Assembly: GCF_003688415.1 (NCBI RefSeq)
Contig: NZ_REFJ01000005.1
Coordinates: 179,890 to 243,889 of the forward strand
Source of the DNA: Umboniibacter marinipuniceus
GTDB taxonomy: Bacteria; Pseudomonadota; Gammaproteobacteria; Pseudomonadales; DSM-25080
Direction of reading: 5' to 3'
Length of the DNA stretch: 64,000 nt
Made by a program: the position numbers and the translations under genes. Below, piece after piece: positions 34,337 through 42,726 of the stretch. The notes under the pieces were generated by a model. The model made no database searches, was not told where the DNA came from, and saw only the letters and a program-made list of their open reading frames with translations. How positions within the stretch are numbered: position 1 is the first letter of the stretch; each line of letters begins with the position of its first letter.

Positions 34337-36490
34337 ATGTCATACCAAGTTCTCGCGCGAAAATACCGCCCAGCTAATTTCCATGAAACCGTGGGACAAG
34401 AGCATGTGTTGCGGGCGTTAATTAACGCGCTCGATAATAACCGTTTGCATCATGCGTATCTCTTTACGGGCACTCGCGGTGTCGGCAAAACCACCATCGC
34501 GAGAATTCTTGCGAAATGCCTTAACTGCGAACGTGGCGTGAGCTCCAAACCATGTGGCGAGTGTAATGCCTGTTTAGACATTGCCGCGGGCCGATTCATT
34601 GATCTGATCGAAGTGGATGCGGCGAGCAGAACCAAGGTGGAAGATACCCGCGAGTTACTCGACAATATTCAGTACGCACCTACCGCGGGCCGCTTTAAAG
34701 TGTATTTGATTGATGAGGTCCACATGCTCTCTAATCATAGTTTCAATGCACTATTGAAAACACTTGAGGAGCCGCCTCCGCACGTAAAGTTTCTCTTGGC
34801 TACTACTGACCCTCAGAAGTTACCGATTACCGTTCTGTCACGTTGCCTACAGCTTTCGCTCAAGAATATGATCCCCGAGCGAATCGTGAGTCATTTGGAA
34901 ACGGTGTTGAGCAGCGAAGCCTTGAGTTATGAAGAAGAGGCTTTGTGGTCAATTGCTCAAGCGGCCGATGGGAGTATGCGTGACGCGCTTTCATTAACGG
35001 ATCAGGCTATTGCATTTGGTGATGGCAGCGTACAGAGCGTAGACGTGAATGCCATGCTGGGTACTATTGATCGGGGTGTTATTCAGCAGCTGCTACAGTT
35101 ACTCATTGATGGTGAGCGCAAAGCGCTCATGAGTTTCGTTGCACAACTTTCTCAGCAAGCTCCCGACTTTTCCCGACTTCTCAGCGATTTAACCCTCGCT
35201 TTGCATAAGCTCGCCATGTTACAGGTGGTACCAGATTACCCATTACCGGTTGCAATGGACGCCAAGGCATTTGCTGAATTAGCTCAGCGAGTGACCGCGG
35301 AAGATGTACAGCTGTTCTATCAGATAGGCGTTCAGTCGCTCGCTGAGCTTCGGCGCTCCCCTGACGAAATGGTCGGCTTTGAAATGGTTTTGCTGAGAAT
35401 GCTAGCGTTCCGGCCGCAGGGGGTGATCGATATCGAGCATGCTCCAGATGAGCTTCCGGAAGTGCCAACAAAAAAGACGCTACCCCAGTCGGATGAAGTA
35501 GCATCGACTGGGGCCCAAGTCGAAAAAGCTGACATTGAGGTTGCGCATCTATCCAGTAAAGCCGCTAAGCCGCTGGATGAGCGTAGTGAATCGGCTGCTG
35601 ACGATCAGCCTCCCTGGGACGTGGATGGACTACCTGCATCAGCCTCTACGGCGTCCAAAGAGGTGTCCACAAACAATGCAGTGATAGAGCCTTCATCCTC
35701 GCTAGCGGAAGTAACAGCCACCGAAACCGTGCCCACAAACAATGCAGTGATTGATCCTGCGTCCTCGCTAGTGGAAGCAACGGCCACCGAAGCCGGGTCC
35801 ATAAACAATGCAGTGATTGAGCCAGCGTCCTCGTTAGTGGAAGCAACGGCCACCGAAGCCGGGTCCACAAGTATTGAAGTGCCAGAAGCGGTATCAGAAG
35901 CAATTACCGAGTCGGTGCATGATTTCGCACAGGGGGTTAATGAGCCACCCATCGATCATAAAGCGACTATGCCATCAACGGCGGGAACCGACGTTGCCGC
36001 GGCAGCGCTCATAGATTCTGCGATTCCCGCTGATAGCCCTAAACCGACCGAAACAACAGTGGGTCACGTGGCGCGAGGGTTTAGCTTAGACTCGTTAACT
36101 CAGGCGAATTTTCCCGAGTTCGCGTTGCGACTCAGAATGATTGGACCTGCAGGGAGTGCGCTGCATCAGATGTCGCTGCAGAGTGTTGAGGGGAATCAGC
36201 TAAACTTAGTCATGGATAGCGCGCAATCCATGCTGCTAAAAGCGCGTCAGCACGAGCAACTGACCGAGGCTTTTTCGGTTGCACTGGGTGAGACCGTAAT
36301 ACTGAATATTGTAGAGGGTGATCCAGGGTTACTCACTGCATCGTTACGTAGACTGGAGATTGATACTCGACGCAGAGAGCAGGCGATAGCCGAGCTTAAT
36401 AGTGATCCGGTCATCCAGTTTTTGAATCATGAAATGGGTGCCAAGGTTTTACCACACACGGTTGTTTCCCTGGCTCCAGAGGAGTTTTAA
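34337..36490 (+). CDS. dnaX: DNA polymerase III tau/gamma subunit
   Basis: The 717-residue clamp-loader ATPase. Walker A is FTGTRGVGKTTIARILAK near residue 45, the zinc module is CLNCERG..CGECNAC, Walker B is VYLIDEVHMLS near 126, then LLKTLEEPP and sensor-1 TTDPQKLP. Domains I-III end near residue 370; a low-complexity linker (380-590) and the tau-specific C-terminal domain follow. A slippery A AAA AAG at 35470-35476 with a downstream hairpin predicts -1 frameshifting to a 386-residue gamma form. The linker contains three 22-residue repeats. AGGAAGG precedes the ATG. It starts an operon with ybaB and recR; ybaB begins directly after its stop. Confidence 0.97.
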   Translation: MSYQVLARKYRPANFHETVGQEHVLRALINALDNNRLHHAYLFTGTRGVGKTTIARILAKCLNCERGVSSKPCGECNACLDIAAGRFIDLIEVDAASRTKVEDTRELLDNIQYAPTAGRFKVYLIDEVHMLSNHSFNALLKTLEEPPPHVKFLLATTDPQKLPITVLSRCLQLSLKNMIPERIVSHLETVLSSEALSYEEEALWSIAQAADGSMRDALSLTDQAIAFGDGSVQSVDVNAMLGTIDRGVIQQLLQLLIDGERKALMSFVAQLSQQAPDFSRLLSDLTLALHKLAMLQVVPDYPLPVAMDAKAFAELAQRVTAEDVQLFYQIGVQSLAELRRSPDEMVGFEMVLLRMLAFRPQGVIDIEHAPDELPEVPTKKTLPQSDEVASTGAQVEKADIEVAHLSSKAAKPLDERSESAADDQPPWDVDGLPASASTASKEVSTNNAVIEPSSSLAEVTATETVPTNNAVIDPASSLVEATATEAGSINNAVIEPASSLVEATATEAGSTSIEVPEAVSEAITESVHDFAQGVNEPPIDHKATMPSTAGTDVAAAALIDSAIPADSPKPTETTVGHVARGFSLDSLTQANFPEFALRLRMIGPAGSALHQMSLQSVEGNQLNLVMDSAQSMLLKARQHEQLTEAFSVALGETVILNIVEGDPGLLTASLRRLEIDTRRREQAIAELNSDPVIQFLNHEMGAKVLPHTVVSLAPEEF
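35458..35513 (+). promoter_or_regulatory. Programmed -1 ribosomal frameshift signal in dnaX
   Basis: The heptamer A AAA AAG (35470-35476) is in the correct frame (codons ACA AAA AAG, residues 378-380). A 6-nt spacer leads to a perfect 9-bp stem, CCCCAGTCG (35483-35491) with CGACTGGGG (35505-35513), loop 13 nt. A Shine-Dalgarno-like GGAAG sits 7 nt upstream. The -1 frame reads six codons (DATPVG) to TGA at 35494-35496. This is the same slippery heptamer and layout as E. coli dnaX. Confidence 0.9.
35669..35866 (+). repeat. Three in-frame 66-bp repeats in the tau linker
   Basis: Three tandem units start at 35669, 35735 and 35801 and encode 22-residue blocks beginning [TI]NNAVI[ED]P and ending in TATE followed by two to three small residues. 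Units 2 and 3 are nearly identical; a remnant (TSIEVPE) follows. They lie after the frameshift site, so only tau carries them. Confidence 0.88.
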
Positions 36491-36817
36491 ATGAGTTTTG
36501 GTGATATGGGCAGCCTGATGAAACAGGCAAAAGAAATGCAAAAGAAAATGGCTGATATGCAGGAACAAGCTGCCAATGCCAAAGTCGTCGGTGAAGCCGG
36601 TGCGGGTATGGTTAAGGTCACGATGACGGGTCGCCATGATGTTAGTGATGTTGAAATCGATCCATCGCTCCTAACCGAAGATAAAGAACTTTTGGAAGAT
36701 TTACTTGCCGCAGCGGTCAATGATGCCGTTCGACGTGTTGAGACCGCGAATCAAGAAGCTATGAAGTCGCTGACGGGTGGTATGCCACTTCCCGACGGTT
36801 TCAAAATGCCCTTTTGA
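36491..36817 (+). CDS. ybaB: YbaB/EbfC nucleoid-associated protein
   Basis: A 108-residue DNA-binding protein. [23 protein letters not shown] forms the N-terminal helix, and [21 protein letters not shown] the central sheet, followed by a helical end rich in Glu/Ala and the tail [12 protein letters not shown]. It dimerises as a tweezer-shaped nucleoid protein. GAGGAG near the end of dnaX serves as ribosome-binding site, and the ATG follows the dnaX stop without a gap. Typical dnaX-ybaB-recR order. Confidence 0.95.
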   Translation: MSFGDMGSLMKQAKEMQKKMADMQEQAANAKVVGEAGAGMVKVTMTGRHDVSDVEIDPSLLTEDKELLEDLLAAAVNDAVRRVETANQEAMKSLTGGMPLPDGFKMPF

Positions 36818-36831
36818 GGTGAGCTGCATCT

Positions 36832-37434
36832 ATGAACTTTAGCCCACTGATCAGTCAGTTAATTGACAGTCTCAAAGTACTCCCTGGAGTTGGCCCCAAG
36901 ACGGCACAGCGCATGGCTTTGCACTTATTGGAACGAAACCCCGAAGGCGCTAAGCGATTGGCTGATTCGGTTGAACTGGCGATAGAGAAGGTGGGGCGCT
37001 GCCCGCGCTGCCGTAACTTGACTGAGGAAGAGCTATGCGGTATCTGTCGGAGCTCGCGCCGAGACGCGAGTGTTCTGTGTGTAGTTGAATCACCCAGTGA
37101 TGTGATGGCAATTGAGATGTCCGGTGGTTATTCAGGGCGTTACTTCGTGCTGATGGGGCATCTATCACCAATTGATGGCATCGGTCCTCAGGATATCGGT
37201 ATTGATGAGTTAGAAGCGTTATTAGCTGAAGGTGAAGTCAAGGAGCTTATTCTAGCCACTAACCCCACGGTGGAAGGTGAGGCGACGGCGCATTATGTTG
37301 CCGAGAAAGCCAAGCAGTATGACGTCATCACCAGTCGCATCGCGCATGGTGTCCCGTTGGGTGGAGAATTAGAATTTGTTGATGGTGGAACGCTCACACA
37401 CGCCTTTAGTGGGCGTAAGGTAATGAATGAATGA
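36832..37434 (+). CDS. recR: Recombination protein RecR
   Basis: A 200-residue RecFOR-pathway protein. The HhH region [17 protein letters not shown] comes first, then the zinc finger [16 protein letters not shown] at about 57-72, the Toprim core [24 protein letters not shown], and the Walker-B-like [14 protein letters not shown]. It forms tetrameric rings with RecO that load RecA at gaps. GAGGTGAG precedes the ATG. Its stop overlaps the rnd start (ATGA). Confidence 0.97.
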   Translation: MNFSPLISQLIDSLKVLPGVGPKTAQRMALHLLERNPEGAKRLADSVELAIEKVGRCPRCRNLTEEELCGICRSSRRDASVLCVVESPSDVMAIEMSGGYSGRYFVLMGHLSPIDGIGPQDIGIDELEALLAEGEVKELILATNPTVEGEATAHYVAEKAKQYDVITSRIAHGVPLGGELEFVDGGTLTHAFSGRKVMNE

Positions 37435-38537
37435 AAACCGCTAATTGGATTGAAACAAATGATGAACTCAGGCAGCTTTGTGAGCATCTCTCAACGCATG
37501 ATTGGCTGGTTTTAGATACCGAATTTGAGCGAAGAACGACCTTTTATCCCAAGGCGGGCTTAATACAGCTTGGCACCCCCGAGAAAGTTTGGCTGATTGA
37601 TGCGCTAGCCGTGAATGACTGGCTCCCGTTGGTAAAGTTGATGGAAGCCACCGCAATCGTAATGCATTCATGTAGCGAGGATCTAGAGGTACTCAGGCAT
37701 CTTTGTGGCGCTATTCCTCAGCGTATTTTTGATACGCAGGTAGCGGCATCATTATGTGGGCTTCGCTCTGGAATTGGTTTTGCGGAACTTGCGGAACATC
37801 TCTTCAATGTGCAGCTCGATAAGGGTGAAACGAGGAGTAATTGGCTGCAGCGACCGTTGCGTGAATCACAGTTGCGCTATGCGGAGGATGATGTGGTATG
37901 GCTGGCTAAGGCCTTTCCAGCGCTAATGCTTCGCTTAGAGGAACGGGTAGATTGGGTTTGGGAAGAGGGCGATTTTACTATTGCTAATTCCAACGCCAAT
38001 GATCACTTGGGCTATTACTTCGAGCGTCTTAGCAAAGTGGCGGATCGTGACCCGGTTACGCAACACGTGGCGAAAGCACTTAGCGATTGGCGAGAGCAGC
38101 AGGCTCGCGATCGGGATATGCCAAGAAATAGAGTGCTAGCGGAAGCATCATTGGTGCAGCTTGCTGTTCAGAAACCTCAGCATGTGTCAGCGATGACCGA
38201 GGTTGTCGATCTCTCCCCTGGGCAGATAAAACGATATGCTGAAACGTGGATTAGTCTTATTGCCGATGTTTTGGCTAGCGAGCCAACGGAGGCGCTAATG
38301 CCTCGTCTGCTGACTAAGTCGCAAACCAAGCAATATAAAGTATTTATGAAGATGGTTGATAATGTGGCGCACTCCTTGGAAATACCGCGCGAAATGTTGG
38401 CGTCTAAGAAGATTGGTCAAGCTTTCATTCGCACCAATAGCTTCCAACAGTCGCCGGCGCTTCCAACGTGGAGAACCCCCTATTTAGAACGCGCTGAAAA
38501 GCGCTTCCATGAAAAGACAGTAGAGTCAGAAGTATGA
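37431..38537 (+). CDS. rnd: Ribonuclease D
   Basis: A 368-residue 3'-5' exoribonuclease that trims tRNA precursors. The DEDD motifs are visible: [22 protein letters not shown] (Exo I), [17 protein letters not shown] (Exo II) and [15 protein letters not shown] (Exo III). Two HRDC-type helical domains follow from about 205 ([21 protein letters not shown]). It overlaps recR and ycgL by ATGA at both ends, so translation is coupled through four genes. Confidence 0.95.
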   Translation: MKTANWIETNDELRQLCEHLSTHDWLVLDTEFERRTTFYPKAGLIQLGTPEKVWLIDALAVNDWLPLVKLMEATAIVMHSCSEDLEVLRHLCGAIPQRIFDTQVAASLCGLRSGIGFAELAEHLFNVQLDKGETRSNWLQRPLRESQLRYAEDDVVWLAKAFPALMLRLEERVDWVWEEGDFTIANSNANDHLGYYFERLSKVADRDPVTQHVAKALSDWREQQARDRDMPRNRVLAEASLVQLAVQKPQHVSAMTEVVDLSPGQIKRYAETWISLIADVLASEPTEALMPRLLTKSQTKQYKVFMKMVDNVAHSLEIPREMLASKKIGQAFIRTNSFQQSPALPTWRTPYLERAEKRFHEKTVESEV

Positions 38538-38827
38538 AACAGCCTTGTATTGTATCCGTGTATCGCTCCGCTAAAGAGGACGGTATGTATTTGATTGTGG
38601 AAAAGTCTCAGGGTTTAAAGAAAGTGCCTGAAGCGCTGCTTAAACGTTTCGGACCTGCTAAAGAGAGCATGGCATTTTTGTTGACGGAAACAAAAAAATT
38701 GGCACGATTTGATGCCAAGCAAGTACTTGATGCGATTCGAGACAATGGCTTCTTCCTTCAATTGCCACCTCCTCGTGACGAAGAGATGGCAGATATTGCA
38801 CTGAAGAATTCAAAACTTCAGCGATGA
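38534..38827 (+). CDS. YcgL-domain protein
   Basis: A 97-residue protein. VYRSAKEDGMYLIVEKSQ and LLKRFGPAKESMAFLLTETKKLAR then LDAIRDNGFFLQLPPP match the YcgL family (DUF709), found mainly in gammaproteobacteria downstream of rnd. Function is not established. Both ends overlap neighbours by ATGA. Confidence 0.9.
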   Translation: MKQPCIVSVYRSAKEDGMYLIVEKSQGLKKVPEALLKRFGPAKESMAFLLTETKKLARFDAKQVLDAIRDNGFFLQLPPPRDEEMADIALKNSKLQR

Positions 38828-39273
38828 GTGCGTTAAATAGAGCGTTTTGGGAAACCACGCCACTCACTGAAATGACGAAAGAGCAGTGGGAATCACTCTG
38901 TGATGGCTGCGGTAAGTGTTGCCTACAGAAGTTTATCGATGATGAAACCGACGAATTGGTTTATACCGATATTGCGTGCCAGTTACTTGACCGTTCTAGC
39001 TGCCGATGCTCTGATTACTCGCAGCGAAAGCAACGCGTTCCCGATTGCACTCAGCTTACGGTAGACGATATTGATCAGTTTGATTGGTTACCCGTGAGTT
39101 GTAGTTATCGACTTGTGGCAATGGGGCTGCCATTACCGGAATGGCATCATTTACTGACGGGTGATCGAACGTCGATCATCGCAGCGGGTATGTCAGTAGC
39201 TCACCGCTGTGTATCGGAACTCGATGTAAGCGACGATGAAATCGAAGCACATATTGTGCAATGGGTTAATTGA
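38824..39273 (+). CDS. YcgN/YkgJ-type cysteine cluster protein
   Basis: A 149-residue protein with the UPF0260 pattern: CDGCGKCCLQKFIDDETDELVYTDIACQLLD, then CRCSDYSQRKQRVPDC, and a final AHRCV. The cysteines probably hold a metal or Fe-S cluster. LPVSCSYRLVAMGLPLPEWHHLL is also family-typical. Function unknown. It is the fourth gene coupled to recR-rnd-ycgL by overlapping start/stop codons. Confidence 0.9.
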   Translation: MSALNRAFWETTPLTEMTKEQWESLCDGCGKCCLQKFIDDETDELVYTDIACQLLDRSSCRCSDYSQRKQRVPDCTQLTVDDIDQFDWLPVSCSYRLVAMGLPLPEWHHLLTGDRTSIIAAGMSVAHRCVSELDVSDDEIEAHIVQWVN

Positions 39274-39274
39274 G

Positions 39275-39616
39275 ATGATTGATAGTTATTTATTTGCGTG
39301 GGGTGCATGGCTTGTTGGCGGCGCAATCTGTTTAATTGTATGGGCGCGGATATTAAATAGCCTGCCTGAATGGATTTTTTACATTGTCTGGTGGGCAACC
39401 CTAGGCATAATTTTGGCTCCGGCAGCGGAGTCTGCTGGCTCAGAGCTCTGGGCGCCCGCTGTTTTGGCCACCGCCTTTGACCTGCTTAACGGCGTGGAGG
39501 GTGGTTTCATGCGAGCCGGCCAGTCACTGTTGGGCGGCGCTATTATTGGTGCAATACTAGGCGTAGTGATGTCAATTCTGCGAACTCGAAAGCGACTCAA
39601 TAACGTTGGTAACTAG
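39275..39616 (+). CDS. Small polytopic membrane protein, function unknown
   Basis: A 113-residue protein with about four hydrophobic segments: LFAWGAWLVGGAICLIVWARIL, WIFYIVWWATLGIILAPA, a weaker central one, and GGAIIGAILGVVMSIL. The ATG at 39275 lies one base past the ycgN stop; the longer frame to 39236 would overlap ycgN. I do not recognise a named family. It is likely part of the same transcript and precedes a GltS-like gene by 5 nt. Confidence 0.65.
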   Translation: MIDSYLFAWGAWLVGGAICLIVWARILNSLPEWIFYIVWWATLGIILAPAAESAGSELWAPAVLATAFDLLNGVEGGFMRAGQSLLGGAIIGAILGVVMSILRTRKRLNNVGN

Positions 39617-39621
39617 CGGCG

Positions 39622-40812
39622 ATGGTCGTTAGTTTCGCAACGAGCGGGGTGATTGTCTTTGCCATTGCTGTACTATGGTTAGGGCACCAGGCCATTACCC
39701 GCATTGAGTCGTTAGCGCGTTGGCAAATTCCACCTGCAGTGGTTGGTGGTATAGTCTTTAGCGCTTTACTAACGTTGGTTTCGGCCTTTAGCGAGCTTGA
39801 GTTTCATTTCGATCTAAGCGCACGAGAATCATTGCTTCTAGTGTTCTTCGCTAGTGTAGGTTTGAGCGCTAAGCTTAGTGATGTTTTTCGAGGTGGTCCC
39901 TTACTACTAAAGTTGGCGTTGGCCACCATTGCCTTACTGTTTCTTCAGAATTTGTTGGCCGTCCTGCTGGCTTCGCAATTTGACCTTGAGCCAATATACG
40001 GCCTAATGGCGGGTAGTATTTCGCTGGCCGGCGGGCATGGAACGGCAATCTCTTGGGGCGAGTATTTCACGGAACAGGGGTTCTCGGGAACCGCTGATCT
40101 AGGCCTTGCTTATGCCACAATGGGCCTAATCGCTGGTGGTCTAGTAGGCGGCCCATTAGGACAGTTTCTTATTCGTTTTGCTCGTAACAGTACAGCGAAT
40201 GACGAAACCATCGAGCGGCTTCCTACTCATTCACCCTTAGCCATTGAGATGACCACCTCTGGCGTAATTAATGCGGTGCTTTTCTTCGCAATCTGTACTG
40301 GCCTCGGTGGTGTTCTTAATGAGCTTATGTCCGCCAGAGGGCTCCTCTTACCCGGTTTCGTAACGGCAATGTTAGTGGGTGTTGCTATCGCTAACTATGC
40401 TCGTAGTCGACGTTACCAGGTAAGTTTTGGAATAATTTCGGTGATTGGCGATGTCTGTCTGAATTTATTTTTGGCAATGAGCCTCATGACCATGGATCTT
40501 ATGGGCCTTTGGGCGCAAATAGGTCAGCTCGCGGTGATGATGACTGGACAAATTATTCTAGTTGTGGGTATTGCCGTGCTGGTGGTCTTTCCCTTAGCAG
40601 GAAAGAACTATGATGCCGCTGTTTGTAGTGCTGGCTTCGCTGGGATTGGATTAGGCGCCACGCCGGTAGGGGTGGCCAATATGCACTCGATCACTGCACG
40701 TTACGGTCCGTCAACTCGTGCTTTTATTGTTATCCCGCTTATTGGCGCTGGCCTACTGGATCTGGCCAATGCCTCGGTGATACAGCTTTGGTTGTTATGG
40801 CTGGGACACTAA
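39622..40812 (+). CDS. GltS-like sodium/glutamate symporter
   Basis: A 396-residue carrier with about ten helices and two inverted halves. The repeat-half signatures are SISLAGGHGTAISWGEYF near residue 133 and VCSAGFAGIGLGATPVGVANMHSIT near 335, which form the re-entrant loops of the ESS/GltS family. FFASVGLSAKLSDVFRGG near 74 is also typical. Predicted role: Na+-coupled uptake of glutamate or a related dicarboxylate. Its end overlaps the DTW gene by 16 nt. Confidence 0.88.
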   Translation: MVVSFATSGVIVFAIAVLWLGHQAITRIESLARWQIPPAVVGGIVFSALLTLVSAFSELEFHFDLSARESLLLVFFASVGLSAKLSDVFRGGPLLLKLALATIALLFLQNLLAVLLASQFDLEPIYGLMAGSISLAGGHGTAISWGEYFTEQGFSGTADLGLAYATMGLIAGGLVGGPLGQFLIRFARNSTANDETIERLPTHSPLAIEMTTSGVINAVLFFAICTGLGGVLNELMSARGLLLPGFVTAMLVGVAIANYARSRRYQVSFGIISVIGDVCLNLFLAMSLMTMDLMGLWAQIGQLAVMMTGQIILVVGIAVLVVFPLAGKNYDAAVCSAGFAGIGLGATPVGVANMHSITARYGPSTRAFIVIPLIGAGLLDLANASVIQLWLLWLGH

Positions 40813-41378
40813 TTGATCGGGCCGGTATGCCACGTTGCCGGCGCTGTAAACTGCGTGAAGTAGCGTGTTTCTGTGAATCAGTACAGTCCCTAAATCTGCC
40901 ATTTGAGGTGCATATTTTACTGCATCCGCTTGAGCTTAAACGGCCATCATCTAGCGTGTTTTTTCTTCAGCTAGATTCTCAAGTTAATGTCCATCTCTAC
41001 CAACGAACAGAACTCATAACGCCTCAACCCGGCGACGCGCTGCTCTATCCCGAGTCCGTCGAGACTAGCTCAGTCCATTTAGATTCTCTGACTACAGCTT
41101 CGCTAAGGATTAAGCGTCTATGGTTACTAGAGGGAACCTGGCAAGAGGCGGCGAAGATGCTAGCTAAACAACCGTTAATTGCTTCGTTACCGAGAATTAG
41201 CGTGAGTGACCAAGAAAGCCGATACCCTTTTCGGAAGAACCAACGAGGCGATGGCTTGAGTACGGCGGAAGCGCTGTTGGCGAGTATTGATGACGAGTAT
41301 CGTCAAGACAGGAACCGCTACTATGATTGTTATTTACGTCACGCGGTGGCAAGTATGAATGGACACGCGCCATGTTGA
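40797..41378 (+). CDS. DTW-domain tRNA-uridine aminocarboxypropyltransferase
   Basis: About 193 residues; ATG 40797 is taken, TTG 40788 is possible. CRRCKLREVACFCESV gives the N-terminal zinc-binding cysteines. HPLELKRPSSSVFFLQ, the motif LLEGTWQEAAKML and RYPFRKNQRGDGLSTAEALL complete the DTW domain. The family uses SAM to make acp3U in tRNA. The usual DxTW reads EGTW here, a conservative Asp-to-Glu change. It starts inside the gltS-like gene and overlaps the next acetyltransferase by 7 nt. Confidence 0.85.
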   Translation: MAGTLIDRAGMPRCRRCKLREVACFCESVQSLNLPFEVHILLHPLELKRPSSSVFFLQLDSQVNVHLYQRTELITPQPGDALLYPESVETSSVHLDSLTTASLRIKRLWLLEGTWQEAAKMLAKQPLIASLPRISVSDQESRYPFRKNQRGDGLSTAEALLASIDDEYRQDRNRYYDCYLRHAVASMNGHAPC

Positions 41379-41788
41379 AAAAGATAGATCCGATTAGCTA
41401 TCCGCTAGTGAAGCAGTTCTACAAAATGACTCGATATGGCGGTGCGCCGGGACGTCAGGAAACGGTGTGGGGCTGGTATGAGGGCAGCCAATTGATAGCT
41501 TGTGTTCGAATTGAACCCAAAGGCGAAGCGCATTTTCTACGCGCGATGGTGGTTCATCCTGACTATCGTGGCCGAGGTATCGGCGCTAAATTTTTAGCCG
41601 AGGTGATGGCCCAATATGAGCATCACGCTATCTATTGTTTTCCGTTTAGTCACCTTGTGACGTTCTATACTGAGGGCGGTTTTAGTCTGTGTACAGACGA
41701 AGGGCCGCAGTGGTTTCTGCAACAATACCGCCGCTTAAGCCGGCAGCGAGATGTCGTGGCGATGGCCCGAATCACCTCAAAAGACTAA
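41372..41788 (+). CDS. GNAT-family acetyltransferase
   Basis: A 138-residue protein. The start MLKKIDPIS at 41372 overlaps the DTW stop by 7 nt. The acetyl-CoA motif is FLRAMVVHPDYRGRGIGAKFL near residue 65, followed by a strand and FYTEGGFSLC, typical of motif B. It is similar to GNAT proteins often encoded beside DTW genes. Substrate unknown. Confidence 0.83.
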   Translation: MLKKIDPISYPLVKQFYKMTRYGGAPGRQETVWGWYEGSQLIACVRIEPKGEAHFLRAMVVHPDYRGRGIGAKFLAEVMAQYEHHAIYCFPFSHLVTFYTEGGFSLCTDEGPQWFLQQYRRLSRQRDVVAMARITSKD

Positions 41789-41880
41789 AAGCTGTCGCCT
41801 GCGGACACAGCATAGTGAACCGTAGGGCGTAAACTAACGAAAGCGATATTTATAAACCTGTTGTGTGTAGGAGAGAATTT

Positions 41881-42726
41881 GTGAAATTTACTGGTACCGA
41901 TCGATATGTTTCAACGAGTGAGCTGAGTCTAGCCGTTAATGCCGCCGTTACGCTTCAGCGTCCGCTGCTAATTAAGGGCGAACCAGGTACCGGCAAAACC
42001 ATGTTGGCCGAAGAAGTAGCCGAATCCATGGGGCTGAGACTTATCCAGTGGCACATCAAGTCAACCACCAAAGCTCAGCAGGGCCTCTATGAATATGATG
42101 CGGTTTCTCGCTTGAGAGATTCGCAGCTTGGCGACGATCGAGTTCACGATATCAAGAACTACATCAAGAAAGGAAAGCTTTGGGAGGCATTTGAGAGCGA
42201 CGAAACCGTGGTGCTGCTGATTGATGAGGTGGATAAAGCCGATATTGAGTTCCCCAACGACTTGCTGGTAGAAATTGATAAGATGGAGTTCTTCGTTTAC
42301 GAAACTGGTGAGACAATTAAAGCGAAGCAACGCCCTATTGTTATCATCACTTCGAACAATGAAAAAGAACTCCCCGATGCTTTCCTTCGTCGTTGTTTCT
42401 TTCACTTCATCAACTTCCCAACCCCAGAAACCATGCAGCAAATCGTAGACGTACACTTTCCTGAAGTTAAGAAAACATTGGTCAATGAAGCCTTAGAGGC
42501 GTTCTTTGATCTGCGTAACGTACCAGGATTAAAGAAGAAGCCGTCGACGTCAGAGCTCATTGACTGGCTGAAGTTGCTCTTAGCAGATGATGTTTCTGCC
42601 GATGCGCTGATTAATAAACAGGGTAGTTCGGCAATTCCTCCGTTACACGGGGCCCTGGTTAAGAATGAACAGGACGTTCAACTTCTGGAACGTTTGGCCT
42701 TCATGGCGCGTCGTGAGCGCCTGTAA
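41881..42726 (+). CDS. MoxR-family AAA+ ATPase
   Basis: A 281-residue AAA+ protein. GTG 41881 with AGGAGAG just upstream is the start; the GTG at 41863 would place the ribosome-binding site inside the gene. Walker A is LIKGEPGTGKTMLAEEVA, Walker B is VLLIDEVDKADIEFPNDLL, sensor 1 is IITSNNEKELPDAFLRRC. MoxR ATPases act as chaperones for cofactor or complex assembly with a von Willebrand A partner, and such a gene follows without a gap. The target of this pair is unknown. Confidence 0.92.
   Translation: MKFTGTDRYVSTSELSLAVNAAVTLQRPLLIKGEPGTGKTMLAEEVAESMGLRLIQWHIKSTTKAQQGLYEYDAVSRLRDSQLGDDRVHDIKNYIKKGKLWEAFESDETVVLLIDEVDKADIEFPNDLLVEIDKMEFFVYETGETIKAKQRPIVIITSNNEKELPDAFLRRCFFHFINFPTPETMQQIVDVHFPEVKKTLVNEALEAFFDLRNVPGLKKKPSTSELIDWLKLLLADDVSADALINKQGSSAIPPLHGALVKNEQDVQLLERLAFMARRERL

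Noticed and set aside
35605-35952. Antisense ORFs over the dnaX linker
   Set aside because: Low-complexity shadows of the 66-bp repeat and linker.
41514-41528. TPsiC-loop-like GTTCGAATTGAACCC
   Set aside because: No cloverleaf around it and it lies within the GNAT coding sequence.
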